This document shows, in pieces, positions 1-8,278 of a stretch of 64,000 nucleotides of DNA (its first letter is position 1; every line of letters begins with the position of its first letter). Both the position numbers and the translations under genes were made by a program. The notes under the pieces were generated by a model. That model was not told the DNA's origin. It made no database searches and saw nothing but the letters and a program-made list of their open reading frames with translations. Source of the stretch: a bacterium (GTDB taxonomy: Bacteria; Vulcanimicrobiota; Xenobia; Xenobiales; JADMJV01); the NCBI GenBank assembly GCA_018780265.1, contig JADMJV010000042.1, positions 20,426 through 84,425 of the forward strand, read 5' to 3'.

Positions 1-286
1 CCACAGTGAGCGCTGGAATGACCGCAAAATCGCCGGTCTCATTGAGGACTTCGATCTGGTAGCTGACCACGCTGTCGGAGAGCTTGACCTGGACTTGCTC
101 CAGATACCGTAAGGTTGCGTTGTCCAGTCGGAGGCGGAGGTTTCCCGGCAAGAAGTTGGTGAGGGCACTGTTTTGGCTGCTTCCGGCTCCCTGCAGGTCC
201 GACCCTCCGGCGGTGCCTGACCCGGTCGAGCAGCCAACGCAGCTCAGGCCTATGGCGGCCATAACCATTAGATTCTTGAAATTCAC
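1..286 (-). CDS. putative lipoprotein (3' end outside window)
   Basis: Read on the minus strand from a GTG at 286, preceded by a purine-rich GAGGGGG about 8 bases upstream. The product begins with a short positively charged, hydrophobic stretch ending in the lipobox LSCVGC, then a Gly/Ser/Thr-rich linker, the usual build of an exported lipoprotein. The mature part (NLRLRLDNATLRYLEQVQVKL and on) looks like beta-strands but matches no family I recognise. The frame stays open upstream to an ATG at 412, which lacks a ribosome-binding site and would bury the signal peptide, so the GTG is preferred. Only 95 codons are visible. The 244 bases between this gene and the RCK gene hold a 6-bp perfect hairpin (437-451, CCCAAC/GTTGGG) with no T-run; nothing else is clear there. 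Confidence 0.6.
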   Translation of the reverse strand, partial: MNFKNLMVMAAIGLSCVGCSTGSGTAGGSDLQGAGSSQNSALTNFLPGNLRLRLDNATLRYLEQVQVKLSDSVVSYQIEVLNETGDFAVIPALTV

Positions 287-530
287 AGACTTTGCCCCCT
301 CTTTACGTGGCCGCTGTGTTCCTACAACCTCGCCATTCTCCTGCCACAAGGCAGCCTCGATGGCTTTGTCCAGCCCGTTCATGGGGCGGCCTTCCCAGAC
401 CACCGTTCCCATTATCTAAGCGCTGATTCGGGGCGCCCCAACGTGGTTGGGTTGCGTCTGCTGGCCAGTACCGCCCAACTTCACGCGGTGGATTCCGACG
501 GGGACGCGGTGCGTTTGAACGTAGAAAGCC

Positions 531-1214
531 CTAATCGGTTGTTTTGGGGCCTTCCAGCAGCAATCTAAGCTCTTCCGTGTGTGATCCAGGGGTCAGGGCC
601 AAAACGTGATCGTCGGCCTCAACGACAGTGCCCCCGCGAGGCAATATTAGCTCTTTGCGGCGCAAAATGCCTACCAAAATGCAGTCCAGCGGCAGAGGTA
701 GGGAGGCTATCTTCTGACCGGCGGCCGGAGAGTTTTTGCCCACTTCGGCTTCCACCAGGGAGTAGCGCCCGCCCCCCAGCTTGAGCAGGGTCAGCATGCT
801 CCCGGTGCTGGCCTGCTCCACAATCAAGTGGGCCAGCACCTCGGCCTGATTGAGAGCCACATCCACACCCACCGCAGGGGTAAACATCCAGGCGTGGCGC
901 GGCACATTGACGCGAGCCAGCGTACGTCCCACCCCAAATTCGAAGCGGGCCAGACTGGCCACGGTCAGGTTTACTTCGTCGGAGCCAGTCACGGCGGCCA
1001 CAATGTCAGCCCCCCGGATACCGGCGGATTGCAGCACTTCCGGGTCGGTGGCGTCTCCGCAGAAAACCTGAGCGGGATTCGCCCCCTCCTTCAGGCGCCG
1101 GGCCGTCTCGGGGTTCTCCTCGACCAGAACCGTATCATGCCCCCAGCCTCTTAAAAGACCGGCCAGGAAGCTGCCGACCTCTCCTCCCCCAACTACGATC
1201 ACTTTCTTGCTCAT
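531..1214 (-). CDS. RCK (TrkA-like) NAD-binding regulatory protein
   Basis: 227 residues, one complete RCK unit. A Rossmann RCK_N domain occupies about residues 1-130 with the dinucleotide motif GGGEVG at 9-14 and an acidic residue at the end of the second strand (VLVEEN). An RCK_C domain follows at about 145-220. Such proteins bind NAD(H) or ATP and gate K+ transporters or channels from the cytoplasmic face. No TrkH/KtrB membrane subunit lies nearby, so the partner is elsewhere or unknown. It is the third gene of an apparent operon behind a P-type cation ATPase and a second RCK protein, with a 9-base gap to the latter, which suggests ion homeostasis as the shared theme. K+ specificity is family inference. 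Confidence 0.85.
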   Translation of the reverse strand: MSKKVIVVGGGEVGSFLAGLLRGWGHDTVLVEENPETARRLKEGANPAQVFCGDATDPEVLQSAGIRGADIVAAVTGSDEVNLTVASLARFEFGVGRTLARVNVPRHAWMFTPAVGVDVALNQAEVLAHLIVEQASTGSMLTLLKLGGGRYSLVEAEVGKNSPAAGQKIASLPLPLDCILVGILRRKELILPRGGTVVEADDHVLALTPGSHTEELRLLLEGPKTTD

Positions 1215-1223
1215 TGCTCTCTC

Positions 1224-1874
1224 CTACTGCAGCATCGCGCGCAATTGATCAATGGCCGCGCCCCGCACCATTACCTGGAGCACGTCGCCCGCCTGGAAGC
1301 GCAGTCCCGGTTGGGCCATTATGGTCTGGCCGGATCGAACGATAAGAACAACCTGGATGTCCTGGGGAATGGCCAGGTCTTCGACGGCCCGTCCCGCCAG
1401 CCTGGGAGGAAGGTGGACTTCGACCAGGTCGACCTGGCTACCCAGGCTGGCCACCACCTCGAAAGGGGAGTGGCAGAGTAACTGCACTAGCCGATTGACT
1501 CCCCACTGCTGGGGACACAAAGTTTGAATGCCCAGACGGTGGTAGCTTTCGCTCAATACCGGGTGGTCCAGTCGGGCCACCACCCGTGGGACTCGAAAGA
1601 GTCGGCGGGCGGCCATGGCGATAGCCACGTTGGTGGCGTCCGAGTGGAAGACCGCCGCCAGGCCGTCGCACTGTTCAATCCCCGCCTTCACCAACACCTC
1701 GCGATCCAGCGGAGAGTCGGCCCACTGGAGCCCTGTAAAATTGGTGCCGAGCCGCTTGAGTTGCTCGGGGTCGGGGTCAATGACGCTCACGTCGTGACCC
1801 TGGAGGGTCAGGGCGCGAGCCAGTCCGGCTCCCACCTGACCGCAGCCGGCTACCACATATCTCCGGATTGTCAT
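1224..1874 (-). CDS. RCK (TrkA-like) NAD-binding regulatory protein
   Basis: 216 residues with the same two-domain RCK_N/RCK_C layout as its downstream neighbour but clearly diverged from it. The nucleotide motif GCGQVG is at residues 10-15 and an aspartate ends the second strand (VSVIDPD). Its ATG overlaps the stop of the upstream P-type ATPase by four bases (ATGA), so the two are probably translationally coupled. Two single-RCK proteins side by side may form a hetero-oligomeric ring gating one transporter; that is inference. No membrane-spanning segment is present. Confidence 0.85.
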   Translation of the reverse strand: MTIRRYVVAGCGQVGAGLARALTLQGHDVSVIDPDPEQLKRLGTNFTGLQWADSPLDREVLVKAGIEQCDGLAAVFHSDATNVAIAMAARRLFRVPRVVARLDHPVLSESYHRLGIQTLCPQQWGVNRLVQLLCHSPFEVVASLGSQVDLVEVHLPPRLAGRAVEDLAIPQDIQVVLIVRSGQTIMAQPGLRFQAGDVLQVMVRGAAIDQLRAMLQ

Positions 1875-4630
1875 GCTTTCCTCCTGGCTCTGAGCAGAGC
1901 TTTGCGGATTTCATCGGCCACCAGCAGGGCGGGTGTCCAGGCCAAAACAAGTAACCATTGCTGGGGGCTCAGCGGGGCACATTCGAAGACGCGCTGCAGA
2001 AAGGGCACGTAAAGTATGGACAGCAGAACCACCATTTCTGCAGCCACCCCCCACCATAGGAAGGGATTTCCACCCAGACCCACGGCCATGATCGAGTTGA
2101 CTTCGGTGCGGTGCGCAAAGAGATTGCCTACCTGGGTCATCACCACGGTGGCAAAGGCCATCGAGCAGCCGGTTTTGTAAAGTTGTCCTCGCGCAGGCAG
2201 GTCCAGCCAGTGCCCGTACCAGCCAGCCTGCATCCAGTAGGCTGCAAAGAATGAGATCATGACCGCAGTGGCGGAGACGATGCCCAGATACAAGTATGCG
2301 CGGGCCAGCAGGCCCGCAGTGATCAGGGGTTTTGCTCGATCGCGGGGAGGGCGGTCCATCAGGCCGGGTTCGGGAGGTTCGACGCCTAACGCCAGGGCTG
2401 GCAGCATATCCGTGCCGAGGTCGATGGCCAGGATCTGCATGATGTTCAAAGCGAGCGGGATTTTGGCACCGCTAAAGGCGAAAAATATAAAGGGGAACGC
2501 TTCCGGAACGTTGCTGGTAAAGATGTATGAGACAAAGCGTCGCAGATTGGCATAGACGGCCCGGCCCTCTTCGATAGCATAGACAATGGAGGCAAAGCTG
2601 TCGTCGGTCAAAACCATGGCGGCTGCTTCTCGGGCCACATCCGAGCCGGACCGTCCCATGGCCACCCCGATGTCGGCCTGACGGAGGGCCGGGGCATCGT
2701 TGACGCCGTCGCCCGTGACCGCTACCACCCGGCCCAACTGTTGCAGACCTTTGACCACGCGTAGCTTCTGTTCGGGGGCTACCCGGGCAAAGATCAGTTC
2801 GATGTTCGAGCCGAGCAGTTGTACCAGTTCATCCTCGGCCATTGACTCGAGTTCGGTCCCGATCACGATCTTGGGCTGGGGCCCCCGGATGATGCCGATT
2901 TTGCGAGCTACACTCTCGGCGGTGAGTCCATAGTCGCCGGTGATCATCAGGATGCGCACGCCGGCGCGGTGGCATAACTGCACGGCCGCTTCGACCTCAG
3001 CCCGGGGGGGATCGTGCATGCCGATCAAGCCCAGCAAGGTCAGACTTTGCTCGAGTTCATCGCTTTTCATGGCGGGAGGATGCTCTTGAAGAGAACGACT
3101 GGCCACGGCCAACACACGTAGGCCAGAGCGGGCCATTTCATCGTTGGCGGCCATCAGTCGGGCGAACACCGCAGGCTCCATCGGCCGGACCTGGCCGTTG
3201 TCCTGGTAATGAGTGCAGACCTCGAGAACCTCGCGAGGGGCTCCCTTGACATAGACTTGGAAGCCGTCTTCAAGCTTATGCACGGTACTCATGCGTTTGC
3301 GCCGGGAATCAAAGGGTGCTTCGCCCAGACGAGGCCTGTCTCGGGTCAGTTCCTCAGAAGACAGTCCCGCCTTGGCTGCCAGGGTCTGCAGGGCTCCTTC
3401 GGTGGGGTCGCCCAGCACGGTCCAACCGGCGTCCTGGCTGGGTGGGACCAGTCGGGCATCGTTGCACAGGCTGACGGCCCTCAGCAGTTCTCCAAATTTG
3501 GACAGGGGATCGGCCAACGCCTGCTCTTTCTCAAAGAACTGCCCGCTGGGGTCGTAACCGGTTCCCCCCACGCGAATATTCCCGGAGTTGATGTAAAGTT
3601 CGCGAACCGTCATCTGGTTCTGGGTCAGCGTGCCCGTTTTGTCGGTGCAGATGACGTTGGTGCATCCCAGGGTTTCCACCGCCGAGAGGCGTTTGACCAG
3701 GGCGTTGCGCCCGGCCATGCGCTGCACTCCCATGGCCAGCGAGAGGGTTACCGTAGGGGGCAGGCCCTCCGGCACGAAGGCCACGATCATGCCCAGGGCA
3801 AAGAGAAAACCTTGGGCCGGATGCATACCGGTAAGCCCCACGGCCAGCAAGAAGAATACCGCGCCCACGCCCATCACCAGGTACGAGACGGTGCGGGTCA
3901 GCCGTTCCATCTCCAGTTGTAGAGGGCTGGGCGTCTCGGGAAGGCTTTGAGTAAGGTGGGCGATGCGGCCAAATTCGGTCTCTCCGGCGATGGCCAGCAC
4001 CACCGCCCTCCCGCTGCCGCAGGCCACGGTGGATCCGGCAAAGACCAGATTGGGCTGCTCGATGCGGGCCAGGTTAGGGTCCTGACTGGGCTCGGGAGAG
4101 CGCGCCACGGCTCTGGATTCGCCGGTGAGCACCGACTGGTCGATACGAAAATCGACGCCCCAGATCAGCCGGGCATCGGCGGAGATGTGTTCCCCCTCGC
4201 CTAGCAGCAGGATATCGCCACACACCAGTTCCTCGGCGGGAATGCGCAGTTCCACCCCTTCGCGACGCACCCGGGCCCAGCGCGGCAAAAGCCTTTGCAG
4301 GGCCTCGGTGGCCTTCTGGGCGCGAAATTCTTGCCAGAAGCTGAACAGTCCGTTGATCACGTTGACGGCCGCGATAGCCACGGCCAGCTGGGGCAACCCG
4401 GCGAAGCCAGCGATCAGGGCGGCCACCCAGAGCAGGATGGCCATACGATGGGTGAATTGGGCCACAAACTTGCCCAAAACGGGCGGGCCGGGAACCTTGG
4501 GGAGGGCGTTGGGTCCTCTCTTTTGATGGCGCTTTTGGGCCTCGGCAGCGCTCAGTCCGTCAGCGCTGGTCTCCAGTTGCGACAGGCAATCTTCAACACT
4601 GGCCAGGGCGAGTCTGGGCTTTGTCTCCAC
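1871..4630 (-). CDS. P2-type cation-transporting ATPase (Ca2+-ATPase-like)
   Basis: About 919 residues, usual length for a P2-type pump. The N-terminal cation ATPase domain is followed by two TM segments, the actuator motif VLTGES, the TM4 motif PEGLPPTVT typical of P2 (Ca2+/Na+ type) pumps, the phosphorylation motif CTDKTGTLTQN (Asp near residue 330), the hinge TGDGVNDAP, and a C-terminal block of about six TM segments. The soft-metal CPC motif is absent, so Ca2+, Mn2+, Na+ or Mg2+ is likelier than Cu/Zn. Start choice: TTG at 4636 and GTG at 4630 are both open; AAGGTGG sits six bases before the GTG. However, an FNR-type promoter predicts transcription from about 4632, so the message may be almost leaderless from the GTG. 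First gene of an operon with two RCK proteins. Confidence 0.92.
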   Translation of the reverse strand: METKPRLALASVEDCLSQLETSADGLSAAEAQKRHQKRGPNALPKVPGPPVLGKFVAQFTHRMAILLWVAALIAGFAGLPQLAVAIAAVNVINGLFSFWQEFRAQKATEALQRLLPRWARVRREGVELRIPAEELVCGDILLLGEGEHISADARLIWGVDFRIDQSVLTGESRAVARSPEPSQDPNLARIEQPNLVFAGSTVACGSGRAVVLAIAGETEFGRIAHLTQSLPETPSPLQLEMERLTRTVSYLVMGVGAVFFLLAVGLTGMHPAQGFLFALGMIVAFVPEGLPPTVTLSLAMGVQRMAGRNALVKRLSAVETLGCTNVICTDKTGTLTQNQMTVRELYINSGNIRVGGTGYDPSGQFFEKEQALADPLSKFGELLRAVSLCNDARLVPPSQDAGWTVLGDPTEGALQTLAAKAGLSSEELTRDRPRLGEAPFDSRRKRMSTVHKLEDGFQVYVKGAPREVLEVCTHYQDNGQVRPMEPAVFARLMAANDEMARSGLRVLAVASRSLQEHPPAMKSDELEQSLTLLGLIGMHDPPRAEVEAAVQLCHRAGVRILMITGDYGLTAESVARKIGIIRGPQPKIVIGTELESMAEDELVQLLGSNIELIFARVAPEQKLRVVKGLQQLGRVVAVTGDGVNDAPALRQADIGVAMGRSGSDVAREAAAMVLTDDSFASIVYAIEEGRAVYANLRRFVSYIFTSNVPEAFPFIFFAFSGAKIPLALNIMQILAIDLGTDMLPALALGVEPPEPGLMDRPPRDRAKPLITAGLLARAYLYLGIVSATAVMISFFAAYWMQAGWYGHWLDLPARGQLYKTGCSMAFATVVMTQVGNLFAHRTEVNSIMAVGLGGNPFLWWGVAAEMVVLLSILYVPFLQRVFECAPLSPQQWLLVLAWTPALLVADEIRKALLRARRKA

Positions 4631-4638
4631 GTGCAACC

Positions 4639-4679
4639 ACCTTAGGGGACGGAGCCTGGTCCGTCTATGACGCCGGTCA
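4639..4679 (-). promoter_or_regulatory. FNR-type box and -10 upstream of the cation ATPase
   Basis: TGACGCCGGTCA at 4668-4679 is a perfect TGAC/GTCA palindrome with a 4-base spacer. The hexamer TAAGGT (minus strand, 4639-4644) is centred 32 bp from it, the class II geometry seen at the other boxes of this window. Predicted transcript start is near 4632. Confidence 0.55.
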
Positions 4680-4688
4680 GGCGGCGGG

Positions 4689-4707
4689 CTAGTGCAGCGT
4701 CCGGTTA
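4689..4707 (+). repeat. 19-bp repeat, copy A (inverted copy at 9082-9100)
   Basis: CTAGTGCAGCGTCCGGTTA occurs here and, in reverse complement, at 9082-9100 with no mismatch; identity stops exactly at both ends. Both copies are between genes. It is followed immediately by an 11-bp imperfect inverted repeat (4707-4717 with 4727-4737; AATTCGTCCCC against GGGGATGAATT). This looks like the terminal inverted repeat of an insertion sequence or MITE rather than a regulatory site. No transposase is attached to either copy. Confidence 0.6.
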
Positions 4708-4822
4708 ATTCGTCCCCACCACGAGCGGGGATGAATTGGCCTGGCAGCCTGTCCAGCGGGGTATTGGAATATTGGAACTTCTCGAACTTCTTTTAGACGG
4801 TTCACCTCCAAGGAGGGTGTCC

Positions 4823-5122
4823 ATGACCTGGTTCACGGTTGAACTGCAAGTCGAAAGCAACCACTACTGCCGCCAAAACGTTGGTCACGCCGCGGCAAAA
4901 CACACATGTTGCGTTCGCCTGGCGAGCTGGGCCCAGAGGAGGAGTATGCAGGGGGCGACTCGGTGGAGTACAGCATTCACAAAGCCACCTTGGACGCCCC
5001 CTGCCTACTCTGACCTGGCCGCCGAGACCGCGTCACCCTACAAGGCCCTGCAGGCGACGCCGCCGACAGGGCGTAATCCCCACCCGGCCCACAAAAGAAA
5101 ACAGCCCCCGCCGACAAGCTAA
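4823..5122 (+). pseudogene. orphan start with strong ribosome-binding site; hypothetical or decayed gene
   Basis: A near-perfect Shine-Dalgarno (AAGGAGGG, 4810-4817) sits five bases before ATG 4823. The first 25 or so codons (MTWFTVELQVESNHYCRQ...) look like ordinary coding sequence; the rest of this 99-residue frame turns into Pro/Thr/Arg-rich sequence typical of out-of-frame reading. Around 4920-5019 another frame reads plausibly (PEEEYAGGDSVEYSIHKAT) and ends in TGA. The simplest reading is a gene broken by an internal deletion or frameshift. No family recognised. It lies in the insertion-element debris between the ATPase and the tRNA. Confidence 0.3.
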
Positions 5123-5165
5123 GACCTCCCTGCCAGGGTTTTCCTGTTGTGTTTCGTCCTGTCGG

Positions 5166-5182
5166 TGATCACCAGGTGATCA
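5166..5182. repeat. perfect 17-bp palindrome TGATCACC-A-GGTGATCA
   Basis: Eight-base arms around a single central base, an operator-like palindrome rather than a stem-loop with room for a loop. It is about 80 bp beyond the 3' end of the tRNA. A separate small hairpin, CCTTAC-ACA-GTAAGG (5235-5249), lies just after the tRNA but is not followed by a T-run on the minus strand. Confidence 0.4.
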
Positions 5183-5258
5183 GAGTGACCTCCTGAGACC
5201 CTTTTCAGGTCCTGGAACCTTTCGCTGTTCAATCCCTTACACAGTAAGGCTTTGTGAT

Positions 5259-5334
5259 TGGTGGAGAAGATGGGACTCGAACCCACGGCCTCTTCATTGC
5301 GAACGAAGCGCTCTCCCAGCTGAGCTACATCCCC
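5259..5334 (-). tRNA. tRNA-Ala (anticodon CGC)
   Basis: A full cloverleaf folds on the minus strand. The 7-bp acceptor carries one U-U mismatch and the G3-U70 pair that identifies alanine tRNAs. The anticodon stem CTTCG/TGAAG encloses the loop TTCGCAA, giving anticodon CGC for codon GCG. The T arm GTGGG-TTCGAGT-CCCAT is canonical, the discriminator is A73, and the terminal CCA is encoded. It stands alone, with its own promoter upstream, beside insertion-element remnants. Confidence 0.95.
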
Positions 5335-5346
5335 ACGGATGTCCGG

Positions 5347-5376
5347 AGTATAGCGCAGGGGGTTGGCCCGGGTCAA
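5347..5376 (-). promoter_or_regulatory. sigma-70-type promoter of tRNA-Ala
   Basis: On the minus strand TTGACC (5371-5376) and TATACT (5347-5352) are separated by 18 bp and lie 12 bp upstream of the mature tRNA 5' end. Both hexamers match the vegetative consensus at five of six positions. Confidence 0.7.
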
Positions 5377-5690
5377 GGATTGGCTGATCGGAAAAGTCCT
5401 ACTCCTTCAGGGGAAGTTATGCTGCCGATAGCCGTCTCTTTGCCAGCGCCGTATCCCATCCGGGTCTTCAGCAGAATTGCTCGAAACAGTAGATAATCCT
5501 TTGCAACACCTCCACTTCGAGACCAGCGCAGTAGAGTTACCAGGCTACCAATGAAGTGGGGTGCGGACCCTCGAATGAACTCCTCCAAGTGATCGAAGTG
5601 CTTATTGTCGTAATACGCTGGCGAAAACCACAACCTTCAGGTGGAGGCTTTACGTAGCGCGTCCGCACAGAGTTGCTTTGTGGCTGAATA
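5377..5690. other. intergenic stretch without a recognisable gene
   Basis: About 310 bases between the tRNA promoter and the IS200-like scrap. An 86-codon frame is open on the minus strand (5373-5633), but it has no ribosome-binding site I can see and its product resembles nothing known. A short imperfect hairpin (CCTTCA-GG-TGGAGG, near 5632-5647) marks its right end and could be an IS200/IS605 subterminal hairpin. I see nothing else. Confidence 0.35.
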
Positions 5691-5920
5691 TTGGAAAGGC
5701 GCTCACTCCTACACGTCTTGTGGATTCCTAAATACCGCAAGGCCTGGCCAGTTCACTGGAAATTGTTTCCTGCCAGCTGGAAACTTTGCCTTCTCTGGTT
5801 GCGGCGAGCGTGCAGTGGGGCAGCATCGGGTTGCGAGGTGGTGGGCAGCGGGGCGGGACGGTCCCCCTCCATCTTGAGCCCGCGTTTTGCGGGTGACTCT
5901 CAGCCGGCTTTAGCCGGAAC
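5691..5920 (+). mobile_element. IS200/IS605-family remnant
   Basis: Codons from 5691 read LERRSLLHVLWIPKYRKA, which matches the N-terminal signature of IS200-type Y1 transposases (H-x-x-W-x-x-K-Y-R). The similarity stops after some 18 residues. Two hairpins follow, CCCGC-GTTTT-GCGGG (5879-5893) and CCGGCT-TT-AGCCGG (5904-5917), of the kind that bound IS200/IS605 ends. The catalytic HUH and Tyr parts are gone, so the element is dead. It sits between a tRNA gene and a small membrane protein gene. The rest of the stretch up to 6030 shows nothing recognisable. Confidence 0.5.
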
Positions 5921-6030
5921 AGCGACTCATATATTCCCATCCACAGCCTACTCCCTCCCTGCATTGACGCTCGGCCTGGCCGCTAACTGGCCTGGTTATC
6001 GGCTTTCGATTTTACCGGTATGGAGCAATC

Positions 6031-6396
6031 TCATCGGAAGCGACGCCACAGCCAGTAGATGGTGCGCCACAAGCACAGTAATGTGGCGGTATATATCAGA
6101 GCGATTTGGACGAAGATGGGGCTTGGTGGGGTGGCCAGGATCAAGGAGCGCAGCCAGAACCCGGCGGACATTCCCAGCGCCCAGGCGGCCAGGCTTCGCC
6201 CCGCAAATTGCCAGGCGGGTCGGCGCCAGCGCAGGGCACCTGCAAGGGACGCCAGGGCCAGGTAGCCCACGAGAAAGGGCACGGCGATGCGCATTCCGGC
6301 CCAGAGGGGGTTGCCCGCCACCTGATGGAAGGAAACTCCGCCCAGAGCAAAACTCATGAATATGGCCACATCGCCACAGATTAGGAGCCAGTCCAT
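6031..6396 (-). CDS. DUF3054 family membrane protein
   Basis: 121 residues and about four TM helices. The pattern of an N-terminal Asp-containing helix (GDVAIFMSFALGG), a PF motif in the second helix (RIAVPFLVGY), an AW...G...GFWLRSL segment and a final helix ending in WR fits DUF3054, a small integral membrane family of unknown function. The start is ATG 6396 because GAAGGGAGGGGG lies directly before it; a longer frame to 6441 would add a non-hydrophobic leader without a ribosome-binding site. The palindrome TACCGGTA flanks the gene on both sides (6013-6020 and 6450-6457). Confidence 0.7.
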   Translation of the reverse strand: MDWLLICGDVAIFMSFALGGVSFHQVAGNPLWAGMRIAVPFLVGYLALASLAGALRWRRPAWQFAGRSLAAWALGMSAGFWLRSLILATPPSPIFVQIALIYTATLLCLWRTIYWLWRRFR

Positions 6397-6592
6397 CCCC
6401 CTCCCTTCTCGGTGGCCGAGCAGGGGCCCTGGATGGGGCAATTTCTATCTACCGGTAGAGCGAGGTCTGGGATATTTTGGAGTATGAATCCTGTTTGTAT
6501 GGTTGGTATGTCGAGACGCAATTTCTGGTGAGCTGAGCCTGAATCAGATCCCAATTCCGGCCTGGGTGGAGGTGGGTACCGATTCGGTTGAC

Positions 6593-7312
6593 CTAAAACT
6601 CCATCGGTAGGGAGGCCATGGGCTCGGTCAGCGCACGGCTCAAATTGCCCAGTTCAAATCCTTGGCCGGCCAGTTGGGCGCTGCTGGCCTGCACACGGGC
6701 CAGGGCCTGGGCCCGGTCGATGATTTGATTGTCTTCATCCACCACGGGAATGCCTTTGTCCAGGGCACAGCGCACTTCCAGCAGGCATCCATAACTGAGT
6801 TGCCAACCGTCGCAAACCACCACTTTGTCGAGGGAAACTTTGTTGACGACTTCGACCCAATTTTGATTGTAACGAGTCTGGCTCCAACCCGGCAGTTGGA
6901 TCGAACTTGGCTCCAGTGCGCAAACCCCTTGAGCCCGCAGTTTGTCGGCAATCTTACTGGCGTGGCTGCAGTTGGCCTCGATCACTTTGCGGTTGTAGGC
7001 AGGAATGTCGCTGGGATCGAGTTGCTTCTTGTTGGTGACCTTCTCATCAGACAGAAACTCATACAGGCGCTCACCCCCCGTGATGGGTGTGCTGACATAG
7101 ACTTTGGGTTCGTCTCCAGCGGCTTTGGCCAGTCCGTCGATTAACAGCGCGGTGGCTTGTTCGCGTTCCATGGCGGCCAGGGTAAGCTGGCTTTGATACA
7201 GTTGGCGGGCGGCCGGACCCTCTCCCAAAATTTGGTCGGCGACGTGTCGAGCGGCTTTGCGGGCGACTTTCATGGCTGCGCTGATCTGCATGGTCACAGT
7301 TTGCCACAGCAC
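6593..7312 (-). CDS. nucleoside 2-deoxyribosyltransferase-like / DUF4406-like protein
   Basis: 239 residues if started at GTG 7312 (ATG 7291 is an alternative; neither has a good ribosome-binding site). An N-terminal helical stretch is followed by VYVSTPITGG (71-80) and, at about 162-191, DKVVVCDGWQLSYGCLLE then a short strand. This spacing of S-x-P-I/M-x-G near the start and D-x-V-x-x-x-x-G-W-x-x-S-x-G-x-x-x-E later is that of the nucleoside 2-deoxyribosyltransferase fold used by DUF4406 proteins. The final Glu would be the nucleophile candidate. Substrate is unknown; a phage-type nucleotide salvage role is possible. Long intergenic regions on both sides suggest it is transcribed alone. Confidence 0.5.
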   Translation of the reverse strand: MLWQTVTMQISAAMKVARKAARHVADQILGEGPAARQLYQSQLTLAAMEREQATALLIDGLAKAAGDEPKVYVSTPITGGERLYEFLSDEKVTNKKQLDPSDIPAYNRKVIEANCSHASKIADKLRAQGVCALEPSSIQLPGWSQTRYNQNWVEVVNKVSLDKVVVCDGWQLSYGCLLEVRCALDKGIPVVDEDNQIIDRAQALARVQASSAQLAGQGFELGNLSRALTEPMASLPMEF

Positions 7313-7354
7313 CCTGAAAAAGGGTCGAAAATGTTCTTCGGCTAACCAACGGCC

Positions 7355-8278
7355 ATGCGTTTTTGGCTCTTCCTTTTATTGCTTATCAGTGTTGCGCTGG
7401 CTCTTGGGCCTATCAGTATGGTGGCTGGCGGGGGCGAGTCCGGCTTTGTCGACGGTGTGGGCGCCCAGGCCCGGATGTTCAAACCCATCCGCCTGGCAGC
7501 CCTGGATTCGGACTCGGTAGTGTTTGCCGACATCAACAATCACGCCATTCGTCGCGTCACTCGCGGGGGCGTGGTGAGCACCCTGGCCGGAGGGCCCGAC
7601 AAGAAGGGATATCTGGACGGGCCGGCTGAGAAGGCCTGTTTCAGTTCTCCTCACGGAGTGGCGGTGCGAGCGGACGGCACTATCGCGGTAGCCGACGCAG
7701 GGAATGACGTCATCCGTTTGGTCACTCCCAGAGGCAAGGGTCACTATGATGTGACCACGCTGGCGGGCAAGGCCGGCCAGGGTGGAAACGTAGACGGCGC
7801 CAATGGGCAGGCTCGCTTCAGCGCCCCTCATTCTCTTTGCTGGGGGGTTTACGGAGAGCTTTACGTGGCCGACATCGGCAATGCCAGCGTGCGCAAAATT
7901 CTTGAGGGGCAAACCACGACGGCCGTCAAGGAGGGGATGAAGTATCCTATGGACCTGGCCCTCGATTCGAAGCAAAATCTATGGATCGCCGATGCCGGAC
8001 TGATGCAACTGTGGCGCTGGAACGCCGTAGACGGTTTGACTGCCCCCTTCCCGTCAGTGAAACTGGATATGCCCCATGGCCTGACCATCGCCGACGACGA
8101 CACGGTTTATGTGGCCGAAATGAAGGCCAATCGGGTCATCTCCTTGGACATGAACGGTGTCCCGACTACCATCTATAATACGGGGCTCAATCGGCCTGCG
8201 GCCGTTTTGTGGGAAACGGGCGGCCTGTGGATCGCCGATCTGGGCAATCACCGCATTCTTCGCCTCAATCTTCTGTAG
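7355..8278 (+). CDS. exported NHL-repeat beta-propeller protein
   Basis: 307 residues. Residues 1-20 form a signal peptide ([18 protein letters not shown]). The rest is built from about six NHL-type repeats of the form '[13 protein letters not shown]...STLAGG', '[13 protein letters not shown]', '[12 protein letters not shown]', '[12 protein letters not shown]', which fold as a six-bladed propeller. Such proteins act as periplasmic or extracellular binding scaffolds; no enzymatic motif is visible. The 3' end overlaps the convergent SEC-C gene by 14 bp. Confidence 0.8.
   Translation: MRFWLFLLLLISVALALGPISMVAGGGESGFVDGVGAQARMFKPIRLAALDSDSVVFADINNHAIRRVTRGGVVSTLAGGPDKKGYLDGPAEKACFSSPHGVAVRADGTIAVADAGNDVIRLVTPRGKGHYDVTTLAGKAGQGGNVDGANGQARFSAPHSLCWGVYGELYVADIGNASVRKILEGQTTTAVKEGMKYPMDLALDSKQNLWIADAGLMQLWRWNAVDGLTAPFPSVKLDMPHGLTIADDDTVYVAEMKANRVISLDMNGVPTTIYNTGLNRPAAVLWETGGLWIADLGNHRILRLNLL

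Noticed and set aside
84..419. Plus-strand open frame across the first 400 bases
   Set aside because: It is the antisense of a lipoprotein gene with a clear lipobox; its own product is Arg/Ser/Pro-rich without homology or ribosome-binding site.
5235..5249. CCTTAC-ACA-GTAAGG as a rho-independent terminator of the tRNA
   Set aside because: On the transcribed strand the stem is followed by GATTG rather than a T-run, so termination there cannot be claimed.
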